From: Streptantibioticus cattleyicolor NRRL 8057 = DSM 46488
GTDB taxonomy: Bacteria > Actinomycetota > Actinomycetes > Streptomycetales > Streptomycetaceae
Reading direction: 5' to 3'
DNA: 64,000 nt
Assembly: GCF_000240165.1 (NCBI RefSeq)
Contig: NC_017586.1
Location: forward strand, 4,725,228 to 4,789,227
The first letter of the stretch is position 1. Each line of letters begins with the position of its first letter. The translations under genes were made by a program, and so were the position numbers. Positions 21,503 through 30,671 of the stretch are shown one piece after another. Below the pieces are notes generated by a model that had not been told where the DNA came from, made no database searches, and saw only the letters and a program-made list of their open reading frames with translations.

Positions 21503-22573
21503 CTAGAGCGGCTGCGGGAAGAGCGCGTCGGCGGGCAGCCGGGGCTCGCTGTTGGGTACCGGGGTGGCGTAGGTGTGGTCGAAGAGCGTCTCCACCGCCG
21601 GGTGCGGGCTGTTCTCCGCGAACTCCGCGGCCCGCGCGACCTCCTGGCGCACCGCCGCGTCCATCGCCTCCCACCCGGCGTCGTCCAGCGCGCCGTCGGC
21701 GGCGAGCCGGGCGCGCAGCGCGGGCAGCGGGTCGGCGGTGGCGGCCCGGGCGGCCTCCTCGGGGTCCCGGTAGCGGGCCGGGTCCACCACGGAGTGGCCG
21801 CGCAGCCGGTGGCTGACGGTCTCCAGCAGGGTGGGCCGGTGCTCCTCGCGGGCGAGCCGGACGGCCTCGCGGGCCGCCTCGCGCACCGCGAGCACATCGG
21901 TGCCGTCCACCCGTACGCCGTTGATCCGGTAGGCGGCGGCCCGGCGGTGCAGCTCCGGCTCGGCCGACGACTCCTGGACCGAAGTGCCCATCCCCAGCTG
22001 GTTGTTGACCACCGCGAAGACCACCGGCAGGTCCCACAGCGCGGCGATGTTGAGCGACTCGTGGAAGGCGCCGATGTTGGTGGTGCCGTCGCCCATCTGG
22101 CACATCACCACCTCCGCGCCGCCCCGGTAGGAGATGGCCAGCGCCGCCCCGGTGGCCAGCGGGAGCTGCCCGCCGACGATCCCGTACCCGCCCATCAGCC
22201 GGGCCTGCGCGTCGAACATGTGCATGGAGCCGCCCCAGCCCTTGGAGACCCCGGTGCTGCGGCCGTACAGCTCGGCCATGATCCGCCCGGCCGGGATGCC
22301 GCGGCCCAGCGCGTAGCCGTGCTCGCGGTAGTTGGTGAACAGGTAGTCACCCGGTTCCAGCGCCGCGGTCAGCCCGACCACGGTGGCCTCCTCGCCCAGG
22401 TTCAGATGGCAGTAGCCGCCGACCCTGGCCTGGGTGTACGCCTGCGCCGCGCGCTCCTCGAACCGCCGCACCAGCAGCATCCGCCGCGCGCACTCGATCA
22501 GGTCCTCGGGGTCGTACGACCCGCCCGACCGCACCACCTCGGCGCGGGTTCCACGCCTCGTCCTGCCGCCCAT
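21503..22573 (-). CDS. pdhA: 2-oxoacid (pyruvate-type) dehydrogenase E1 alpha subunit
   Basis: 356 residues. The thiamine diphosphate motif starts with GDGTTNIGAFHESLN and ends with VVNN (GDG-x(22-27)-NN), and the phosphorylation-loop-like RLRGHSVVDPARYR is present. FTNYREHGYALGRG and YGIVGGQLPLATG are typical of pyruvate/acetoin E1 alpha. First gene of the three-gene operon; a GGAGG site lies before ATG 22573. The operon sits between glnD and ffh, which I remember as adjacent in S. coelicolor. Confidence 0.94.
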   Translation of the reverse strand: MGGRTRRGTRAEVVRSGGSYDPEDLIECARRMLLVRRFEERAAQAYTQARVGGYCHLNLGEEATVVGLTAALEPGDYLFTNYREHGYALGRGIPAGRIMAELYGRSTGVSKGWGGSMHMFDAQARLMGGYGIVGGQLPLATGAALAISYRGGAEVVMCQMGDGTTNIGAFHESLNIAALWDLPVVFAVVNNQLGMGTSVQESSAEPELHRRAAAYRINGVRVDGTDVLAVREAAREAVRLAREEHRPTLLETVSHRLRGHSVVDPARYRDPEEAARAATADPLPALRARLAADGALDDAGWEAMDAAVRQEVARAAEFAENSPHPAVETLFDHTYATPVPNSEPRLPADALFPQPL

Positions 22574-22619
22574 GACGGGCCTCCTTCGGTCGCTTTGTGG
22601 GCGGCGCCACTCTAGAAAG

Positions 22620-22636
22620 TGATCGATGATCGATCA
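22620..22636. promoter_or_regulatory. 17-bp palindrome, probable GntR operator of the pdh operon
   Basis: TGATCGAT-G-ATCGATCA is a perfect dyad around a single G, 47 bp upstream of the E1 alpha start. FadR/FCD-type GntR proteins bind short AT-containing dyads of this shape, and such a regulator is encoded next door. Confidence 0.6.
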
Positions 22637-22659
22637 AATGCTCGTCCACGATGTGGTCC

Positions 22660-22695
22660 GGAACACAGTGCGGAACACAGTGCTGAACGCCGTGC
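22660..22695. repeat. Tandem 12-mer direct repeats upstream of pdhA
   Basis: GGAACACAGTGC at 22660-22671 and 22672-22683, then a variant TGAACGCCGTGC at 22684-22695 and a partial fourth unit (GGAACGCG). They lie between the regulator's terminator and the operator dyad, so within the operon's promoter region. Confidence 0.75.
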
Positions 22696-22706
22696 GGAAC
22701 GCGAAC

Positions 22707-22736
22707 GGCCGCGCGCCCCGGACGGGACGCGCGGCC
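22707..22736 (-). terminator. Terminator-like hairpin after the GntR gene
   Basis: GGCCGCGCG (22707-22715) pairs with CGCGCGGCC (22728-22736) around a 12-nt loop, 16 bp past the regulator stop on the minus strand. Confidence 0.6.
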
Positions 22737-22752
22737 GGGCGGGGCTGCCTCG

Positions 22753-23406
22753 TTACGCCGCCGGGTGCGCCTCGGCCGTCGCGCAGCCGAGCACGTGGTC
22801 GCGGAGCAGCGTGCCGATGGCCGGATCGCCCCGGCGGAACGCGGCGACGATCGGCTCGTGGTCGGCCGCCTCCTCGGCCAGCGTCAGCCCGCGCAGCCGC
22901 AGGCCCACCGCCGTCCACACCTCCAGGCCCAGCGACTCCCAGGAGTGCAGCAGCACGGCGTTGCCGGCCGCGCGGACGATCTCCCGGTGGAAGGCGAAGA
23001 TGTTGCGCACCTGGGCGGCGGTGTCGGTGGCCTGCCGCATCCGGGCCAGGTGGTGTTCGAGCGCGGTGACGTCCCCGGACAGCCGGGGCAGCGCCAGCTC
23101 GGCCGCCACCTGCTCCAGGCCGGCCCGTACCGGGTAGATCTCGGCAAGGTCGTCGGCGGTGAAGGCGCGCACCCGGGCCCCCTTGTTGGGCGAGGACTCC
23201 ACGATGCGCAGCGTCTCCAGCTCGCGCAGCGCCTCGCGCACCGGCGCCTGGCTCACCTCCAGCTCGGCGGCGATCCGGCGCTCCACGATGCGGTCGCCGG
23301 GCTGCCAGCGGCCGGACACCAGCCCGTCGACGATCATCTGCCGGATCTGGTCGCGCAACGAGCCGCGCACCAGGGCGGTGGAGGTGGACGGCGAGGACTC
23401 GGTCAT
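22753..23406 (-). CDS. GntR-family regulator, FCD (FadR-like) class
   Basis: 217 residues. The N-terminal winged helix (about 12-80) has the GntR signature RIVERRIAAELEVSQAPVRE, followed by an all-helical FCD ligand domain with metal-coordinating Asp/His positions (AFHREIVRAAGN near 140, ending in RDHVLG). FCD members respond to small organic acids. It is encoded immediately upstream of and co-oriented with the dehydrogenase operon, which makes it the likely regulator of that operon, probably sensing the substrate or a related acid. Confidence 0.88.
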   Translation of the reverse strand: MTESSPSTSTALVRGSLRDQIRQMIVDGLVSGRWQPGDRIVERRIAAELEVSQAPVREALRELETLRIVESSPNKGARVRAFTADDLAEIYPVRAGLEQVAAELALPRLSGDVTALEHHLARMRQATDTAAQVRNIFAFHREIVRAAGNAVLLHSWESLGLEVWTAVGLRLRGLTLAEEAADHEPIVAAFRRGDPAIGTLLRDHVLGCATAEAHPAA

Positions 23407-23653
23407 GGGGTGCGCTCTCCGGCGGGGAACGGGGGACCCGCCCCATTATGGCCGTACGCGGGGCGCTTCCGGGCGGTACGCGGAACCCCGCCCCCGGGGC
23501 GCGCGACGGCCCCCGCCACGCCCCGCGCGGACCCGCCGCGCGCCGGCCGTGGCCCCCGGTCCCCATGGCGGTGGAGACCGGGCCGGGGGCTTACCGATAC
23601 CCTGGAGGGCGCACCGAAACCGCCCGCCCCCGTCACGAGGATCCGCGACCGCC

Positions 23654-25189
23654 GTGTTCGACACTCTTTCCGACCGCCTCGCAGCGACGTTCAAGAACCT
23701 CAGGGGCAAGGGCCGTCTGTCCGAGGCGGACATCGACGCCACGGCCCGGGAGATCCGCATCGCGCTGCTGGAGGCGGACGTCGCGCTGCCCGTGGTGCGC
23801 GCCTTCATCAAGCAGGTCAAGGAACGCTCGCTCGGCGCCGAGGTCTCCCAGGCGCTCAACCCGGCCCAGCAGGTCGTCAAGATCGTCAACGAGGAGCTCG
23901 TCGGCATCCTCGGCGGCGAGACCCGCCGGCTGCGGCTGGCCAAGAACCCCCCGACGGTGATCATGCTGGCCGGCCTCCAGGGCGCCGGCAAGACCACCCT
24001 GGCCGGCAAGCTCGGCCGCTGGCTCAAGGGCCAGGGCCACGCCCCGCTGCTGGTCGCCTGCGACCTCCAGCGCCCCAACGCCGTCAACCAGCTCTCCGTG
24101 GTCGCCGAACGCGCCGGCGTCGCCGTCTACGCCCCCGAGCCCGGCAACGGCGTCGGCGACCCGGTCAAGGTCGCCAAGGACTCGATCGAGTACGCCCGCA
24201 CCAAGCAGTACGACGTGGTGATCGTCGACACCGCCGGCCGCCTCGGCATCGACCAGGAGCTGATGCAGCAGGCCGCCGACATCCGCGACGCGGTCTCCCC
24301 GGACGAGACGCTCTTCGTGGTCGACGCCATGATCGGCCAGGACGCGGTCAACACCGCGCAGGCGTTCCTCGACGGCGTCGGCTTCGACGGCGTCGTCCTC
24401 TCCAAGCTCGACGGCGACGCCCGCGGCGGTGCCGCCCTCTCGGTGGCCCACGTCACCGGCCGGCAGATCATGTTCGCCTCCAACGGCGAGAAGCTGGACG
24501 ACTTCGACGCGTTCCACCCGGACCGCATGGCGTCCCGCATCCTCGGCATGGGCGACGTCCTCAGCCTGATCGAGAAGGCCGAGCAGACCTTCAGCCAGGC
24601 CGAGGCCGAGAAGATGGCCGCCAAGCTGGCCAAGGGCCCCAAGGAGTTCACCCTCGACGACTTCCTCCAGCAGATGGAGCAGGTCCGCAAGATGGGCTCG
24701 ATCTCCAAGCTGCTCGGGATGCTCCCCGGGATGGGCCAGATGCGGGACCAGATCAACAACCTCGACGAGCGCGACGTCGACCGCACCGCCGCCATCATCA
24801 AGTCGATGACCCCGGCCGAACGCCAGGACCCCACGATCATCAACGGCTCGCGCCGCGCCCGGATCGCCAAGGGCTCCGGCGTCGAGGTCGGCGCGGTCAA
24901 GAACCTCGTCGAGCGGTTCTTCGACGCCCGCAAGATGATGTCCAGGATGGCCCAGGGCGGCATGCCGGGCATGCCCGGCATGCCCGGCCTCGGCGGCCCC
25001 GGCAAGAAGAAGAAGCAGACCAAGCCGGCCAAGGGCAAGCGGCGCAGCGGCAACCCGCTCAAGCGCGCCCAGGAGGAGGCGGCAGCCGCCGCCCGGCGCG
25101 AGGCCCAGCAGCAGGGCGGCGCCTTCAACCTCCCCGCCGACGGCGAGGACTTCGAACTCCCCGAAGAGTTCAAGAAGTTCATGGGCTGA
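23654..25189 (+). CDS. ffh: Signal recognition particle protein Ffh
   Basis: 511 residues. N domain (1-90), G domain with P-loop GLQGAGKTT (107-115) and DTAGR, then the Met-rich M domain that binds 4.5S RNA and signal sequences (about 310-450). The tail carries MPGMPGMPG repeats, a KKKKQTKPAKGKRR basic stretch and an acidic end, common in actinomycetes. It partners FtsY. GTG 23654 is preceded by a weak GAGG. The 4.5S RNA gene was not found in this window. Confidence 0.97.
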   Translation: MFDTLSDRLAATFKNLRGKGRLSEADIDATAREIRIALLEADVALPVVRAFIKQVKERSLGAEVSQALNPAQQVVKIVNEELVGILGGETRRLRLAKNPPTVIMLAGLQGAGKTTLAGKLGRWLKGQGHAPLLVACDLQRPNAVNQLSVVAERAGVAVYAPEPGNGVGDPVKVAKDSIEYARTKQYDVVIVDTAGRLGIDQELMQQAADIRDAVSPDETLFVVDAMIGQDAVNTAQAFLDGVGFDGVVLSKLDGDARGGAALSVAHVTGRQIMFASNGEKLDDFDAFHPDRMASRILGMGDVLSLIEKAEQTFSQAEAEKMAAKLAKGPKEFTLDDFLQQMEQVRKMGSISKLLGMLPGMGQMRDQINNLDERDVDRTAAIIKSMTPAERQDPTIINGSRRARIAKGSGVEVGAVKNLVERFFDARKMMSRMAQGGMPGMPGMPGLGGPGKKKKQTKPAKGKRRSGNPLKRAQEEAAAAARREAQQQGGAFNLPADGEDFELPEEFKKFMG

Positions 25190-25207
25190 GCGGCGGACGG
25201 CCGGACG

Positions 25208-25792
25208 ATGAGCGACCAACGGGCCGTACGCGTCCACGTACGGCCGCCCCGGCCCTCCGACGCCGAGGCGTACACCCAGGCGGTGCTGCGCTCCGCCGAG
25301 CACATCGGCGCCTGGAACCCCGTCGAGCCGGACGGCTTCCCCGAGCTGCTGCGCAAGCAGGGCCCGACGCTGCGCACCTTCCTCATCCTCGACGAGGAGG
25401 ACGGCGGCCTGGTCGGCAAGTGCAACGTGTCCAACATCGTCCGCGGCCGGTTCCGCAACGCCAGCCTCGGCTACGACTCCTACCTGCCGTACGCCGGCAC
25501 CGGGCGGATGACCGAGGGCATGCGCAAGGTGGTCGACCTGTGCTTCGCCCGCCCGTCGCCCACCACCACCCGTGAAGGAGGCCCTTCGGGCCGCTTGCTG
25601 ACTCACCCCGACGGCCTCGCGCTGCACCGGCTGGAGATCAGCGTGCAGCCCGGGAACACGCGTTCCATCGCGCTGGCCAAGCGGCTCGGCTTCCGGTACG
25701 AGGGGTTCTCGCCGCGGATGCTGTACATCAACGACGCGTGGCGTGATCACGAGCGGTTCGCCCTGACGGCCGAGGAGTGGCCGGGCGTCTGA
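25208..25792 (+). CDS. GNAT N-acetyltransferase (RimJ/RimL-like)
   Basis: 194 residues of the GNAT fold, closest in style to ribosomal-protein Ser/Ala N-acetyltransferases: VRPPRPSDAEAY at the N-terminus, LEISVQPGNTRSIALAKRLGFRYEG as the acetyl-CoA loop and helix, and a C-terminal WRDHERFALTAEEWP. Residues about 118-135 (PSPTTTREGGPSGRLLTH) interrupt the usual connection between the CFAR strand and ALHRLE, and coincide with a DNA hairpin, suggesting a small in-frame insertion. It lies 18 bp after ffh and may be cotranscribed. Substrate unknown. Confidence 0.85.
   Translation: MSDQRAVRVHVRPPRPSDAEAYTQAVLRSAEHIGAWNPVEPDGFPELLRKQGPTLRTFLILDEEDGGLVGKCNVSNIVRGRFRNASLGYDSYLPYAGTGRMTEGMRKVVDLCFARPSPTTTREGGPSGRLLTHPDGLALHRLEISVQPGNTRSIALAKRLGFRYEGFSPRMLYINDAWRDHERFALTAEEWPGV
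25575..25596. repeat. Small hairpin inside the acetyltransferase gene
   Basis: AAG-GA-GGCCC-TTC-GGGCC-G-CTT folds into a short stem and lies inside residues that look inserted relative to the family. A small palindromic insertion element is possible. Confidence 0.35.
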
Positions 25793-25897
25793 CCGGGGCG
25801 CCCCGGGCCCGGCGGGAGGGGGCGGACGGCCCCCGTTCGGCCGTACCCGGGGCCGCTGCGAGGGGTGCGCCGGGCGGGGCGTTCGTATGGTCGGTTC

Positions 25898-27856
25898 ATG
25901 AGCAACCCGGTCCCGCCCCGCAGCAGCCCCGACCAGCCGTGGCGGTCCGAGGGCGCGCCGCCCGGGCCGCCGGGCCGGCGCCGCCGACGGCTGGGCAGCT
26001 GGTGGTCGCTGCTGATCGCCGCCGTCCTGGTGTTCATCGTCACCGACGCCCTGCTGTCGTACTTCGGCGGCGCCTCGACCCGGTCGATCTCCTACACCGA
26101 GTTCGGCCGGCAGCTCGGCTCCGGCAACATCGGCAAGATCTACGCCAAGGGCGACGCCATCCAGGGCCAGCTGAAGAACCCGGCACCGGTGCCCGGCGGC
26201 AAGGGCACCTACCGCAAGTTCAGCACCCAGCGGCCCTCCTTCGCCGACGACCGGCTGTGGGCCCAGCTCACCCGCGAACACGTCACCGTCACCGCCGAAC
26301 CCGTGGTGCAGCAGCGCGGCTTCTGGTCCAACCTGCTGATCTCGCTGGCCCCCATACTCGTGCTGGTGGTGGTCTGGCTGGCGATCGCCAAACGGCTCGG
26401 CGGCGCCATCGGCGGACTGCCGTTCGGCCGCAAACCACCGCCCAAGCCGGTCACCCCCAACGGCCACAAACGCACCACCTTCGCCGACGTGGCCGGCATC
26501 GACGAGGTCGAGGCCGAACTGAGCGAAGTGGTCGACTTCCTCAAGCACCCCGACGCCTACCGCGCCCTCGGCGCCCGGATGCCCCGAGGCGTGCTGCTCG
26601 CCGGACCGCCCGGCACCGGCAAGACGCTGCTCGCCCGCGCCGTGGCCGGCGAGGCGGACGTGCCGTTCTTCTCCGCCTCCGCCTCCGAGTTCATCGAGAT
26701 GATCGTCGGTGTCGGCGCCGGACGGGTACGCGAGCTGTTCGCCGAGGCCCGCCGGTACGCCCCGGCGATCATCTTCATCGACGAGATCGACACCATCGGC
26801 CGCACCCGCGGCGCGGCCGGCGGCGTCGGCGGCCACGACGAACGCGAACAGACCCTCAACCAGATCCTCACCGAGATGGACGGCTTCTCCGGCTCCGAGG
26901 GCGTCGTGGTCCTCGCCGCCACCAACCGGGCCGACGTCCTCGACCCGGCCCTGCTGCGCCCCGGCCGCTTCGACCGCGTCGTCACCGTCAGCCCGCCGGA
27001 CCGGGCCGGCCGCGAGGCGATCCTGCGCATCCACACCCGCGACGTCCCCCTCGCCCCCGACGTCGACCTGGCCCGCATCGCCCGCGCCACCCCCGGCATG
27101 ACCGGCGCCGAACTGTCCAACCTCGCCAACGAGGCGGCCCTGCTCGCCGTCAAACGCCGCCGCGACAGCGTCCGCCAGACCGAGCTGTCCGAGGCGCTGG
27201 AGAAGGTCCAACTCGGCGCCGAACGCCCGCTGGTGATGCCGGCCGCCGAACGCCGCCGCACCGCCTACCACGAAAGCGGCCACGCGCTGCTCGGCATGGT
27301 CCAGCCCGGCGCCGACCCGGTGCGCAAGGTCACCATCGTGCCGCGCGGCCGGGCGCTCGGGGTGACCCTGTCCACCCCGGAGGCCGACCGCTACGCCTAC
27401 ACCGAGGAATACCTGCGCGGCCGGATCATCGGCGCCCTCGGCGGGATGGCCGCCGAACACATCGTCTTCTCCGAGATCACCACCGGCTCCGAGAACGACC
27501 TGGAGCAGGTCACCCGCATCGTGCGCGGCATGGTCGGCCGCTGGGGCATGAGCGAGCGCGTCGGCCGCCTGTCCGCCGTCCCCGAGGACGCCCAGCAGCC
27601 GTACGGGCTGGTGGCCGCCCCCGGCACGCTGGACGCCGTCGACGCCGAGATGCGCCGCATCGTCGACGACTGCTACGAGGACGCCTGCCGGCTGCTCACC
27701 GAGAACCGGCACCGCCTCGACGCCCTCGCCGCCGCCCTGCTGGAACGCGAGACGCTGGAGGAGGCCGAGGCGTACCGCGCGGCCGGCATCCCCCGGCACA
27801 CCCGCGCCGAGGACTCCGGCCCCGGCCGCGAACCCCCGCCGCCCGACACGGAGTGA
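25898..27856 (+). CDS. ftsH: ATP-dependent zinc metalloprotease, FtsH family
   Basis: 652 residues. Cytosolic Pro/Arg-rich start, membrane helix at about 30-55, extracytoplasmic segment, second helix at about 145-165, AAA+ domain with Walker A GPPGTGKT (about 236) and Walker B IIFIDEID, the second region of homology, and the zinc site HESGH (about 464-468) in the protease domain. Degrades membrane and short-lived cytosolic proteins as a hexamer. ATG 25898 gives the short basic N-terminus. Streptomyces often has more than one ftsH; this is likely an additional paralogue. Confidence 0.93.
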   Translation: MSNPVPPRSSPDQPWRSEGAPPGPPGRRRRRLGSWWSLLIAAVLVFIVTDALLSYFGGASTRSISYTEFGRQLGSGNIGKIYAKGDAIQGQLKNPAPVPGGKGTYRKFSTQRPSFADDRLWAQLTREHVTVTAEPVVQQRGFWSNLLISLAPILVLVVVWLAIAKRLGGAIGGLPFGRKPPPKPVTPNGHKRTTFADVAGIDEVEAELSEVVDFLKHPDAYRALGARMPRGVLLAGPPGTGKTLLARAVAGEADVPFFSASASEFIEMIVGVGAGRVRELFAEARRYAPAIIFIDEIDTIGRTRGAAGGVGGHDEREQTLNQILTEMDGFSGSEGVVVLAATNRADVLDPALLRPGRFDRVVTVSPPDRAGREAILRIHTRDVPLAPDVDLARIARATPGMTGAELSNLANEAALLAVKRRRDSVRQTELSEALEKVQLGAERPLVMPAAERRRTAYHESGHALLGMVQPGADPVRKVTIVPRGRALGVTLSTPEADRYAYTEEYLRGRIIGALGGMAAEHIVFSEITTGSENDLEQVTRIVRGMVGRWGMSERVGRLSAVPEDAQQPYGLVAAPGTLDAVDAEMRRIVDDCYEDACRLLTENRHRLDALAAALLERETLEEAEAYRAAGIPRHTRAEDSGPGREPPPPDTE

Positions 27857-27871
27857 CCCCCGCGCGGACGG

Positions 27872-28777
27872 TCAGGCGCGGGCGATCAGATACCGCAGCA
27901 CGTTCTCCATCCGCACCGTGCCGTCCGGCCGCCGGTACGGCTGGAGCGCCTCGGTCAGCTCCTTGCGGGTCTGCGTCGCGTCGGCCGCCACCGCCGCGTC
28001 CAGCAGCCCGGTGGAGAGCAGCCCGCGCACCGCGCTGTCGAGGTCCGGGTAGGCGAACGGGCAGGAGACCCGGCCGGATCCGTCCGGCCGCAGCCCGGCG
28101 TCCCGGGCCGCCGTCTCCAACTCGTCCCGGTCGTCCGCCCCGGTCCCCGCGGTGCCCCCGGCGGACCGCAGCACCCCGGTGGTGGCGCACCGCTCCGGCG
28201 GACCCCAGCCGGCCAGCACCACCGGGCTGCCGTCCGCCGCCAACGCCGCCGCCGGGGCCACCGCCGCCGACGGCACCGGAGCGCCCCCGGTGAACGCCGC
28301 CTCGAAGACGGTCACCATGGTGAACGCCGCCCCGTCCGCGGCCCGTTCGGGGTGGCCGGGCAGCAGCCGCGGGCGGAAGCCGGCCGGCCGGTCGGGGCGC
28401 ACCGGGCCCAGCAGCCGCTCCCGGGCCAGCGCCAGCCGGGCCCCGTCGGACTCGTAACCGGTCACCTCGGCGCCCCGGGCCGCCGCCATCAGCAGCGCCA
28501 GCCCCGAGCCGCAGCCCACCGCCAGCAGCCGGGTGGCCGCGCCCACGTCCAGCCGCGCGTACACCGCCTCCACCAGCGGCACCAGCATGCGTTCCTGGAT
28601 CTCCGCCCAGTCCCGGACCCGCGACCGCGCGGCGCCCAGGTCCCGCCCGGTCCAGCCCGGTGCGGTGCCGGCCGGTACGCCGCCCGCCGGATCACCGGTC
28701 GCGCCGGGGGTGGTTCGCGGGTGTCCGGCGGGGGAGTGTCCGGGCGCGACGTGCCCGGGTGCGAGCGTGGGTGTCAT
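27872..28777 (-). CDS. SAM-dependent methyltransferase-like protein
   Basis: 301 residues. A Pro/Gly/His-rich N-terminal 45 residues precedes a Rossmann-type methyltransferase fold: motif I RLLAVGCGSGLALLMAAARG at about 88-107 and an acidic end of strand 2 (VTGYESD). The central part is Ala-rich and some methyltransferase motifs are weak. ATG 28777 has GAGAGG about eight bases upstream. It converges with ftsH. Substrate unknown; a small-molecule methyltransferase is most likely. Confidence 0.7.
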   Translation of the reverse strand: MTPTLAPGHVAPGHSPAGHPRTTPGATGDPAGGVPAGTAPGWTGRDLGAARSRVRDWAEIQERMLVPLVEAVYARLDVGAATRLLAVGCGSGLALLMAAARGAEVTGYESDGARLALARERLLGPVRPDRPAGFRPRLLPGHPERAADGAAFTMVTVFEAAFTGGAPVPSAAVAPAAALAADGSPVVLAGWGPPERCATTGVLRSAGGTAGTGADDRDELETAARDAGLRPDGSGRVSCPFAYPDLDSAVRGLLSTGLLDAAVAADATQTRKELTEALQPYRRPDGTVRMENVLRYLIARA

Positions 28778-28970
28778 CGAGCAGCCTCTCGTTGCGCGCA
28801 AGTGGACGTCGAGTGCCCCCCGTAGGTGCTTCCAGGCCCCGCAAGCCAGGGAACCCCGCTACGGCGCCGTAGTCCAGAGGGTAGGCAGCGATGCCCGAAC
28901 GCGCCCCCCGTGCGCCGGGGCGGCGACGCCGATTCACGCTCGGGCGTGTCGTCCCCGTACCATCGGCGCC

Positions 28971-30383
28971 ATGGCAAAGGCACCCGTTCTCACGCCCCAG
29001 GCGGACGACTTCCCCCGCTGGTACCAGGACCTGATCACCAAGGCCGAGCTGGCCGACAACGGCCCGGTGCGCGGCACCATGGTCATCCGGCCGTACGGGT
29101 ACGGGCTGTGGGAGCGGATGCAGCAGGAGATGGACGCCCGCATCAAGCAGGCCGGCGCCAGCAACGCCTACTTCCCGCTCTTCATCCCGCAGTCGTACCT
29201 GACCCGGGAGGCCGAGCACGTCGAGGGGTTCGCCCCCGAACTCGCGGTGGTCACCCACGGCGGCGGCAAGGAGCTGGAGGAGCCGGTGGTCGTCCGGCCC
29301 ACCTCCGAGACCATCATCAACGAGTACTTCTCCAAGTGGGTCCAGAGCTACCGCGACCTGCCGCTGCTGATCAACCAGTGGGCCAACGTGGTCCGCTGGG
29401 AGCTGCGCCCCCGGGTCTTCCTGCGCACCAGCGAGTTCCTGTGGCAGGAGGGGCACACCGCGCACGCCAGCTACGAGGACGCCCGCGACTACGCCGCCCG
29501 CATCCACACCGACGTCTACGGCGACTTCATGACCAACGTCCTCGGCATCGACGTGGTGCTGGGCCGCAAGACCGCCAAGGAACGTTTCGCGGGCGCCATC
29601 AACACCCTCACGCTGGAAGCGATGATGGGTGACGGCAAGGCCCTCCAGATGGGCACCAGCCACGAACTCGGCCAGAACTTCGCCAAGGCGTTCAACACCC
29701 AGTACCTGTCCAAGGACGGGCAGCAGGAGCTGGTCTGGCAGACCTCCTGGGGCGTCTCCACCCGCATGGTCGGCGGGCTGATCATGTCGCACGGCGACGA
29801 CAACGGGCTGCGGGTGCCGCCGCGCCTCGCCCCCGTCCAGGCCGTGGTCCTCGCCATCAAGGGCGACGACGCGGTGATCGCCAAGGTCCGGGAGATCGGC
29901 GACCGGCTGCGCGCGGCCGGGGTCCGGGTCACCGTCGACGACCGCACCGACACCCCGTTCGGCCGCCGCGCGGTGGACTGGGAGCTCAAGGGCGTCCCGG
30001 TGCGCATCGAGGTCGGCCCGCGCGACCTGGAGAACGGCACCGCGATGCTGGCCCGCCGCATCCCCGGCGGCAAGGAGCCGGTCGCCGTGGACACCCTGCC
30101 CGAGGTGGTCCCCGCCGTGCTGGAGGAGGACCAGGCGCTGCTGCTCGCCCAGTCCCGCGAGCGCCGCGAGTCCCGCACCGCGGATGTGACCACCCTCGCC
30201 GAGGCCGCCGAGGCCGCCGCCACCGGCTGGGCCCGCATCCCCTGGTCCGAGCTGGGCCCGGAGGGCGAGGCCAAGCTCGCCGAGCAGGGCGTCACCGTGC
30301 GCTGCCTGATCGCCGAGGACGGCACGGTGCCCACCGCCGACGACGCCCCCGGCACCCTGGCGCTGGTCGCCCGCGCCTACTGA
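28971..30383 (+). CDS. proS: Prolyl-tRNA synthetase (archaeal/eukaryote-like short form)
   Basis: 470 residues, class II synthetase without the editing insertion of bacterial-type ProRS, so the ProS type 3 form. Class II motifs are visible: VRPTSETIINEYF, the motif 2 loop RWELRPRVFLRTSEFLWQEGHTAH, and motif 3 GLIMSHGDDNGLRVPP. The anticodon-binding domain and a C-terminal zinc-domain-like tail ending in a Tyr follow. It charges tRNA-Pro. ATG 28971 gives the MAKAPVLTP start. A strong terminator follows. Confidence 0.95.
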   Translation: MAKAPVLTPQADDFPRWYQDLITKAELADNGPVRGTMVIRPYGYGLWERMQQEMDARIKQAGASNAYFPLFIPQSYLTREAEHVEGFAPELAVVTHGGGKELEEPVVVRPTSETIINEYFSKWVQSYRDLPLLINQWANVVRWELRPRVFLRTSEFLWQEGHTAHASYEDARDYAARIHTDVYGDFMTNVLGIDVVLGRKTAKERFAGAINTLTLEAMMGDGKALQMGTSHELGQNFAKAFNTQYLSKDGQQELVWQTSWGVSTRMVGGLIMSHGDDNGLRVPPRLAPVQAVVLAIKGDDAVIAKVREIGDRLRAAGVRVTVDDRTDTPFGRRAVDWELKGVPVRIEVGPRDLENGTAMLARRIPGGKEPVAVDTLPEVVPAVLEEDQALLLAQSRERRESRTADVTTLAEAAEAAATGWARIPWSELGPEGEAKLAEQGVTVRCLIAEDGTVPTADDAPGTLALVARAY

Positions 30384-30406
30384 CCGGACGGGAACCGCTC
30401 ACCCCT

Positions 30407-30433
30407 GGTCCCTCGTCACCTGTACGAGGGACC
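30407..30433 (+). terminator. proS terminator
   Basis: GGTCCCTCGT (30407-30416) pairs perfectly with ACGAGGGACC (30424-30433) across a 7-nt loop, 24 bp after the proS stop. The remaining spacer to 30671 holds nothing else recognised. Confidence 0.85.
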
Positions 30434-30671
30434 CGGGTGACCGGTGGTGACCCCGGCCCCGTACCGTGGAGGGCGGAGCCGCTTGGAGGGCGCGCCGCCC
30501 GGAAGCAGGGCGGCCGGTACGCCCCGGCTTGTTCCACCGACGCACCGCTCATCCCTCTCGTCCGCACCCGCCCTCAGACGGGATGCATGGGCCTGAACTG
30601 ACGAGTACGTGCAAATTATTTGGGATGCCCCGGAATCGGAACACCGGGGCCTTCCTACTCGTTGTCACGAC

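Noticed and set aside
19275-23406. pdh operon considered a mobile island
   Set aside because: No integrase, flanking repeats or change in codon use was seen. Its presence is better called a lineage difference until synteny is compared.
28850-28970. Sequence upstream of proS considered as a tRNA or T-box leader
   Set aside because: GGCGCCGTAGTCCAGAGG looks slightly tRNA-like, but no cloverleaf or T-box conserved core could be assembled.
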